Shown here piece by piece: positions 61,901 to 64,000 of a stretch of 64,000 nucleotides of DNA. The translations under genes were made by a program, and so were the position numbers. The first letter of the stretch is position 1, and each line of letters opens with the position of its first letter. This stretch comes from Rhabdophis nuchalis (taxonomy: Eukaryota; Chordata; Lepidosauria; Squamata; Natricidae), in contig CM077651.1 of the NCBI GenBank assembly GCA_039707465.1, positions 26,075,019 through 26,139,018 of the forward strand, given 5' to 3'. The notes under the pieces were generated by a model. The model worked only from the letters and a program-made list of their open reading frames with translations. It was not told the DNA's origin and ran no database searches.

Positions 61901-63708
61901 TGAAATTGAGATTGCTTTTTTTAAAGTCACATTCTCTATTTTAGGACCCACATTACATTTTAAAAACATTTGCACCATAACACGGTGGGAATTGCATGAC
62001 TGATCTGGGTTTGCAAGAAAAGGATTTACTTGGACAAATAAGAAGATTGGAATATAGGCATCTTCCTGAATAAGCTATTTGTAGAATGGCAGCAAAGAAT
62101 TTGAGAACAAACTTTAAAAACTATCACAGTTCATAGGACTATCATGGAAAATGGAACAAACTTAGAAAAAGATATCATCATGGAAGTAGAACTTCAGCAA
62201 AGGAACCATTAGCTTCACAACTTGTTCAGTGTACTCCACAAATCCTTCTTTCAATTCTTTGGCGTAACAGACCTAAAATCCAAACATAAATTTTCTTCAA
62301 CAAAGGAAGCTGGATCATGAATAAACAAACTATTAATGGTAGACTTAAAATGGAAAAAAATGGATAAATAAATACCAATAAAGGAGAATACAGACAAATA
62401 AATGTATTTCCTCAAATTGTGAAATTCTCTTTGAACATGAACAGACTACACACTTAACAGACTGGACTATTGCAACTCTCTCTACATGGGGCTGCCCCTG
62501 AGGTGCACCCGGAGGCTTCAGCTAGTCCAGAATGCAGCCGCGCGGGCAATTATGGGGACCGCAAGGTCTACCCATGTAACACCGCTCCTGCGCGAGCTGC
62601 ACTGGCTGCCTGTCGTCTTCCGGGTGCGCTTCAAGGTGCTAGTCATCATCTTCAAAGCGCTCCATGGCTCGGGACCTAGCTATCTGCAGGATCGGATCCT
62701 GCCTCATACGTCCTCACGGCCGATTCGCTCCCACAGAGAGGGGCTTCTCCGGGTGCCGTCCACTAGACTATGTCAGCGGGCGACACCCAGGGGAAGGGCG
62801 CTCTCTGTGGCGGGCCCGGCCCTCTGGAACGACCTTCCCCCCGACATTAGGACAACTACGGACCTCCGCTCCTTCCGTCTTAAATTGAAAACTTACTTTT
62901 TCCGTCTGGCCGGCCTGGGATAGCCTCCTTGCCTTGGGATTTTATAGAATAGGTTTTAGTTTAATCGGGATTTTAGCACAGGGTTTATTTAATTGGTTTT
63001 TAAATTTTGTTGTTTATTTATTGTTGTTGTTATTTATTGTTTTTATGCTACCTGTGCACCGCCCCGAGTCCCCGTGGGGAGAGGGGGCGGTATAGAAATA
63101 ATAAATTATTATTATTATTATTATTAAAAGAAAATTGCAGCGTTGTAAATGAATAATGGAAGAACATTTTATAGAAGAATATATTTTCTTGCTAATAGTG
63201 ATTTAACGGATATTTCTTAAGACTAGTGGGTGTTTCAATAACTTCCCTTCAAAAAGTTCCATCTTGCTTTTAACTCTTCAAATTTGAGGAATCTCATTCC
63301 CAAACATTTTGGGCATCAGAAGCCAAATTTTTATTTTAAAAAATTAATTAAAGTAGTACCTACCAACATCTGGCATGCAGTTGCTTTTTCTTCGAGACCT
63401 GCAGTCTTAATACCAAAACTCTGTTGATCCCCTAAATTTACAAATTCCCAGCCATCATCATCACTCATATTTTCCATATCTTGAGCTAGTGAGAAAAAAA
63501 GGTTAATTTTAAGTAAAGTTGTAAGTAAAATTCCTTATTAACTAAAGAAACATAAATCAAAATATCAGAACCTACTGTCAAGAAGGGCCACTTCAGGTTT
63601 AATTGATGCAGTTTTCATTAAAGGACCCATAACAACAGGAAGATATTGTTGGAATTCCTTTCCAAGAATTTTGCACATTCTAGCCCATGCAGAAATCATG
63701 TATGATAT
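48417..63708 (-). CDS. IPO5: Importin-5, 3' half of the gene (11 coding exons)
   Basis: Importin-5 (RanBP5, karyopherin beta-3) is a HEAT-repeat nuclear import receptor that binds RanGTP and carries ribosomal proteins, histones and other cargo through nuclear pores. Eleven minus-strand exons translate to a 497-residue C-terminal half that I recognise as nearly identical to human IPO5, about residues 601 to the end of a protein of about 1,097. Exons: 63576-63708, 63364-63485, 62176-62272, 61352-61524, 60443-60554, 59707-59762, 58506-58628, 52295-52514, 51261-51489, 49705-49846, 48417-48503. They sum to 1,494 nt (498 codons with the TAA), and codon phase carries over at all ten junctions. Nine introns are GT-AG; the 62175-61525 intron is AT-AC. 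No frameshift or stop is seen. The 5' exons lie beyond 64000. The intronless mammalian paralog RANBP6 is excluded by the introns. Confidence 0.97.
49117..49291 (+). mobile_element. CR1 LINE 3' end
   Basis: This is the same family as 18222-18641 in plus orientation: TGGAACCTCTGGAACAGCTT (W-N-S-L region), GTCTTTAAAAAGATGTTAGA, then GACTAGAAGACCTACAAGGT and TCCCTTCCAACTCTGCTATT with an ATTGT tail. It lies in the last IPO5 intron, antisense. Confidence 0.8.
49705..49846 (-). CDS. IPO5: IPO5 exon ([19 protein letters not shown]...)
   Basis: This exon has 142 nt. It completes Ser and encodes [20 protein letters not shown] through [18 protein letters not shown]. The acceptor is TTCTGAACAG and the donor GTAAAT in phase 0. 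Confidence 0.95.
49925..50180 (-). mobile_element. CR1-like reverse-transcriptase relic
   Basis: The minus strand encodes [20 protein letters not shown], a decayed YADD box (D to N) with CR1-type context. It lies in the intron adjacent to the 49846 exon boundary. Confidence 0.6.
50636..50969. mobile_element. hAT MITE (CAGGGTGTCAAAC type), first of a back-to-back pair
   Basis: The right end, TTGAGTTTGACACCCTGG, is the typical terminal sequence of a reptile hAT MITE; the left end, CAGGGAGAACTGAATTTCTC, is its degraded mirror. It is flanked by GTGTAAAT at 50628-50635 and 50970-50977. It includes GGGCCAGATCAT and CAGCGGGCCTTGA, mirrored subterminal motifs. Confidence 0.8.
50978..51151. mobile_element. 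Second hAT MITE abutting the first
   Basis: The right end GGTTGAGAACCACTA is the reverse complement of the hAT-type TAGTGGTTCTCAACC end. The left end is CAATCTGTGGTCTGCGCACC. It is flanked by the same octamer GTGTAAAT at 50970-50977 and 51152-51159. It ends 109 bp on the intron side of the 51489-51261 exon donor. Confidence 0.75.
51261..51489 (-). CDS. IPO5: IPO5 exon ([21 protein letters not shown]...)
   Basis: This exon has 229 nt. It completes Glu, then encodes 75 codons, [20 protein letters not shown] through [19 protein letters not shown] to YLCDLIE, and ends with two bases of a split Ser codon. The acceptor is TTATCAG and the donor GTAAGA. Confidence 0.97.
52295..52514 (-). CDS. IPO5: IPO5 exon ([18 protein letters not shown]...)
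   Basis: This exon has 220 nt: 73 codons plus one base, from [18 protein letters not shown] through [18 protein letters not shown] to [10 protein letters not shown]. The acceptor is TCTTCATAG and the donor GTATGT. The upstream intron is about 6 kb and carries the L1-type, CR1/L2 and hAT insertions; the hAT element ends 83 bp before this exon. Confidence 0.96.
52827..53250. repeat. CT-rich polypyrimidine microsatellite
   Basis: About 420 bp are almost pure C/T on the plus strand (CTCTCT, TTTCTC and GTCT patterns, a few GTGTGT), lying inside the hAT-like element. Translated frames are Ser/Leu or Arg/Glu-Lys strings and are not genes. Confidence 0.95.
53273..53850. repeat. Large GC-rich inverted repeat (nested palindromes)
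   Basis: The left arm, about 53273-53405 (GGGAGGTGGACGGAGGTTAC onward), is the near-perfect reverse complement of about 53716-53850. Between them a second inverted repeat pairs about 53500-53545 (GCGAAGCTGGGAGGGAGGTG, GCGCGGCCCCAGAACG) with about 53636-53690. The whole could fold into a hairpin more than 500 nt long. Confidence 0.85.
54040..54738 (+). mobile_element. CR1/L2-group LINE, 3' end of ORF2 and tail
   Basis: With small frameshifts, the plus strand encodes [30 protein letters not shown], then [21 protein letters not shown] and [20 protein letters not shown], the C-terminal signature of CR1/L2-group reverse transcriptases. It ends with a SINE/LINE-like tail GGCGCGGTATACAAATTGAA and short GAAATT repeats. 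It is 5'-truncated. Confidence 0.85.
55213..55337. mobile_element. Palindromic hAT MITE, second copy, perfect 8-bp TSD
   Basis: CAGAGGTGGGCAAACTTTGC at the left mirrors GCAAAGTTTGCCCACCCCTG at the right, with GGACTTCAGCTCCCAGACTT and its mirror in the arms. TACTATAC lies at 55205-55212 and 55338-55345. It is in an IPO5 intron. Confidence 0.92.
55878..56032 (-). mobile_element. tRNA-derived SINE fragment
   Basis: On the minus strand GGTGCGGTGGCCTAGAGGTG (A-box-like) and GGGAGTTCGATTCTAGGTAG (B-box-like) head a tRNA-derived SINE. It ends near GAGGTGGAGCCTGAGC complement. It lies in an IPO5 intron just upstream of the L1-type insertion. Confidence 0.6.
56336..58418 (+). mobile_element. L1-type element with ORF1 only (HAL1-like), complete insertion
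   Basis: The element is 2,083 bp and flanked by a perfect 17-bp target duplication, AGTTAAGGATCATTCCC, at 56319-56335 and 58419-58435. It has a GC-rich 5' leader of about 880 bp, an L1 ORF1 (57217 to about 58159), about 240 bp of 3' UTR with AATAAA, and a terminal A run. No reverse transcriptase or endonuclease ORF2 lies between ORF1 and the tail. It lies antisense to IPO5 within an intron. Ends and duplication are intact, so this is one retrotransposition event rather than a truncated remnant. Confidence 0.9.
57217..58159 (+). pseudogene. L1 ORF1 protein, one frameshift
   Basis: An open frame of 250 codons (57217-57969) begins [15 protein letters not shown]. It has a coiled-coil-like heptad region (about residues 48-115, rich in E, K, L and I), an RRM-like segment ([20 protein letters not shown]) and a C-terminal domain with [20 protein letters not shown], the pattern of L1 ORF1p (Transposase_22), an RNA-binding trimer. 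Near 57960 the frame shifts: the rest of the C-terminal domain ([20 protein letters not shown] and an acidic tail) continues in the next frame to 58159. The break is a small indel, so the copy is probably inactive but young. Confidence 0.85.
58506..58628 (-). CDS. IPO5: IPO5 exon ([19 protein letters not shown]...)
   Basis: This exon has 123 nt (41 codons): [19 protein letters not shown] through [16 protein letters not shown]. The acceptor is CTTTATCAG and the donor GTAAGT. The 3' end of the inserted L1-type element at 58418 lies only 87 bp downstream of this exon's donor side. Confidence 0.95.
59478..59535 (+). mobile_element. CR1/L2 tail fragment in an IPO5 intron
   Basis: GCCGCCCTGGGAGAAGGTGC, then GGTTATAAATTTGATAAAAA and AATAAATAA: a very short 3' end of the same LINE family. 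Confidence 0.65.
59707..59762 (-). CDS. IPO5: IPO5 short acidic exon ([18 protein letters not shown])
   Basis: This 56-nt exon completes Val and encodes [18 protein letters not shown], an acidic linker between HEAT repeats. The acceptor is TTTTTAATTAG and the donor GTAAGG in phase 0. Confidence 0.94.
60443..60554 (-). CDS. IPO5: IPO5 exon ([20 protein letters not shown]...)
   Basis: This exon has 112 nt: 37 codons plus the first base of a Val codon. It reads [20 protein letters not shown] and ends KNQELRQ. The acceptor is TTTCTTTAG and the donor GTAAAT. Confidence 0.95.
61352..61524 (-). CDS. IPO5: IPO5 exon ([18 protein letters not shown]...)
   Basis: This exon has 173 nt. Two bases complete Gly, then 57 codons run from [20 protein letters not shown] through [17 protein letters not shown] to SEIMHSFAK. 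It starts directly after the AC of the AT-AC intron and ends at a GTAAAT donor in phase 0. The sequence is essentially invariant relative to human IPO5. Confidence 0.96.
61525..62175 (-). other. IPO5: AT-AC (U12-type) intron of IPO5
   Basis: The intron is 651 nt on the minus strand. The 5' end reads ATATCTTTTT (U12 consensus ATATCCTTT, one mismatch). The 3' end reads CCCTTAATGAATTTAAC: a branch-site-like TCCCTTAAT (consensus TTCCTTAAC) at 61534-61542 lies 10 nt before the terminal AC, with no pyrimidine tract. Joining at these points gives CAT GAT GGT GTT CGT, i.e. HDGVR, the expected IPO5 sequence; no GT-AG pair does so. The intron also holds a MIR-like SINE at about 61670-61810. Confidence 0.9.
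61665..61812 (-). mobile_element. MIR/CORE-like SINE in the AT-AC intron
   Basis: The plus strand shows ACAACCTTGTGAGGTGGATT, GTCCAAAGTCACCCAGCTGG and GAAGAACCCAGAGCCTCCTGG, the reverse complement of a widespread reptile tRNA/MIR-like SINE. Confidence 0.65.
62176..62272 (-). CDS. IPO5: IPO5 exon ([10 protein letters not shown]...FYFHD), upstream of an AT-AC intron
   Basis: This exon has 97 nt: 32 codons plus one base. It reads [19 protein letters not shown] and ends at KFYFHD. The last base, G, is the first base of a Gly codon completed by GT at the start of the next exon. No GT donor exists at the homologous boundary: the intron begins ATATCTTTTT, which resembles the U12 AT-AC donor consensus. 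Confidence 0.95.
62455..63126 (+). mobile_element. CR1/L2-group LINE, 3' end, ATT-repeat tail, in an IPO5 intron
   Basis: One open frame (62486-62923) reads [58 protein letters not shown] and [19 protein letters not shown], in better condition than the copy at 54040. The 3' UTR ends GGCGGTATAGAAATAATAAA and (ATT)n. It is a 5'-truncated, fairly young insertion antisense to IPO5. Confidence 0.88.
63364..63485 (-). CDS. IPO5: IPO5 exon ([15 protein letters not shown]...)
   Basis: This exon has 122 nt and completes the split Thr codon. It encodes the acidic loop ([18 protein letters not shown]) and then [10 protein letters not shown] up to ACQML. It follows a pyrimidine-rich acceptor ending CACTAG and ends at a GTAGGT donor in phase 0. 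The acidic insert is a hallmark of IPO5 between HEAT repeats. Confidence 0.95.
63576..63708 (-). CDS. IPO5: IPO5 exon (ISYMISAW...VALLD)
   Basis: This exon has 133 nt: 44 codons plus the first base of a split Thr codon. It starts in phase 0 after a TTTACAG acceptor and ends at a GTAGGT donor. The peptide begins [16 protein letters not shown] and ends KPEVALLD, part of the central HEAT-repeat region. The preceding exon is not found between 63709 and 64000, so the window starts inside the intron before it. Confidence 0.95.
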
Positions 63709-64000
63709 CTGTAAATTAATAAAATAAGATTTCATTTTCTTCAAAAATAATGACTATAAAGCTATATTACAGCTCGGATTATATAAAAACCAATCCCTAA
63801 CGAATCTATTTTAAAAGTTAATTATACAGATTGATGTAGTACTTTGAAAAATCTGAAATGCCTTTCAAAAAATTCTATGTTTACAAGGCTGTTAGAAAAT
63901 ATTTACGTCCTCCCAAAATTAATTGGGCTTAAACTAACAATTTCGTGGAATAAATGAGAAAAGAAACTTTCATAGGTCAGTTTTAATCACTATGGAATAT

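Overview
This is a vertebrate, almost certainly squamate and probably snake, genomic window. Genes are broken into short exons by long AT-rich introns. The repeats are typical squamate ones: a tRNA-derived Sauria-type SINE, a 5S-derived SINE, CR1/L2-group LINE 3' ends, L1, an R4-like relic, RTE/BovB-like sequence and many short hAT and mariner-type DNA elements. I see no bacterial, phage or CRISPR content. Most ORFs of 60 codons or more are chance frames or repeat-derived; the real coding exons are mostly shorter or extend into introns.

Two genes are supported, both on the minus strand. (1) IPO5 (importin-5): its last 11 coding exons run from 63708 down to the stop codon at 48417, giving 497 residues. 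Phases match at every junction, and a proximal poly(A) signal lies at 48380-48385. One intron (61525-62175) is an AT-AC, U12-type intron. (2) FARP1: the first coding exon is at 19471-19641 (57 residues). The GC-rich CpG island at about 39.7-41.1 kb is its likely promoter and 5' UTR exon. The order IPO5 then FARP1, same strand, matches human 13q32, but here the two genes are only about 7-8 kb apart.

Layout: 1-19470 is FARP1 intron 2 (its other end lies outside the window). 19471-19641 is FARP1 coding exon 1. 19666 to about 40170 is FARP1 intron 1. About 39675-41060 is the CpG island. About 41.1-48.36 kb is intergenic and holds an R4-like LINE relic, hAT elements and a perfect 20-bp-stem hairpin. 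48.36-64 kb is the 3' half of IPO5, with repeat-loaded introns.

The most interesting items are the AT-AC intron in IPO5; an L1-type insertion at 56336-58418 that has a 5' leader, ORF1 and poly(A) with a perfect 17-bp target duplication but no ORF2 (HAL1-like); a 1.38-kb hAT-like element with a large GC-rich palindrome; two hAT elements side by side sharing three copies of one target octamer; and several MITE families whose 8-bp target duplications can be read directly. I found no convincing new multi-gene system. The window is two conserved housekeeping/signalling genes in a young, transposon-rich reptile background.
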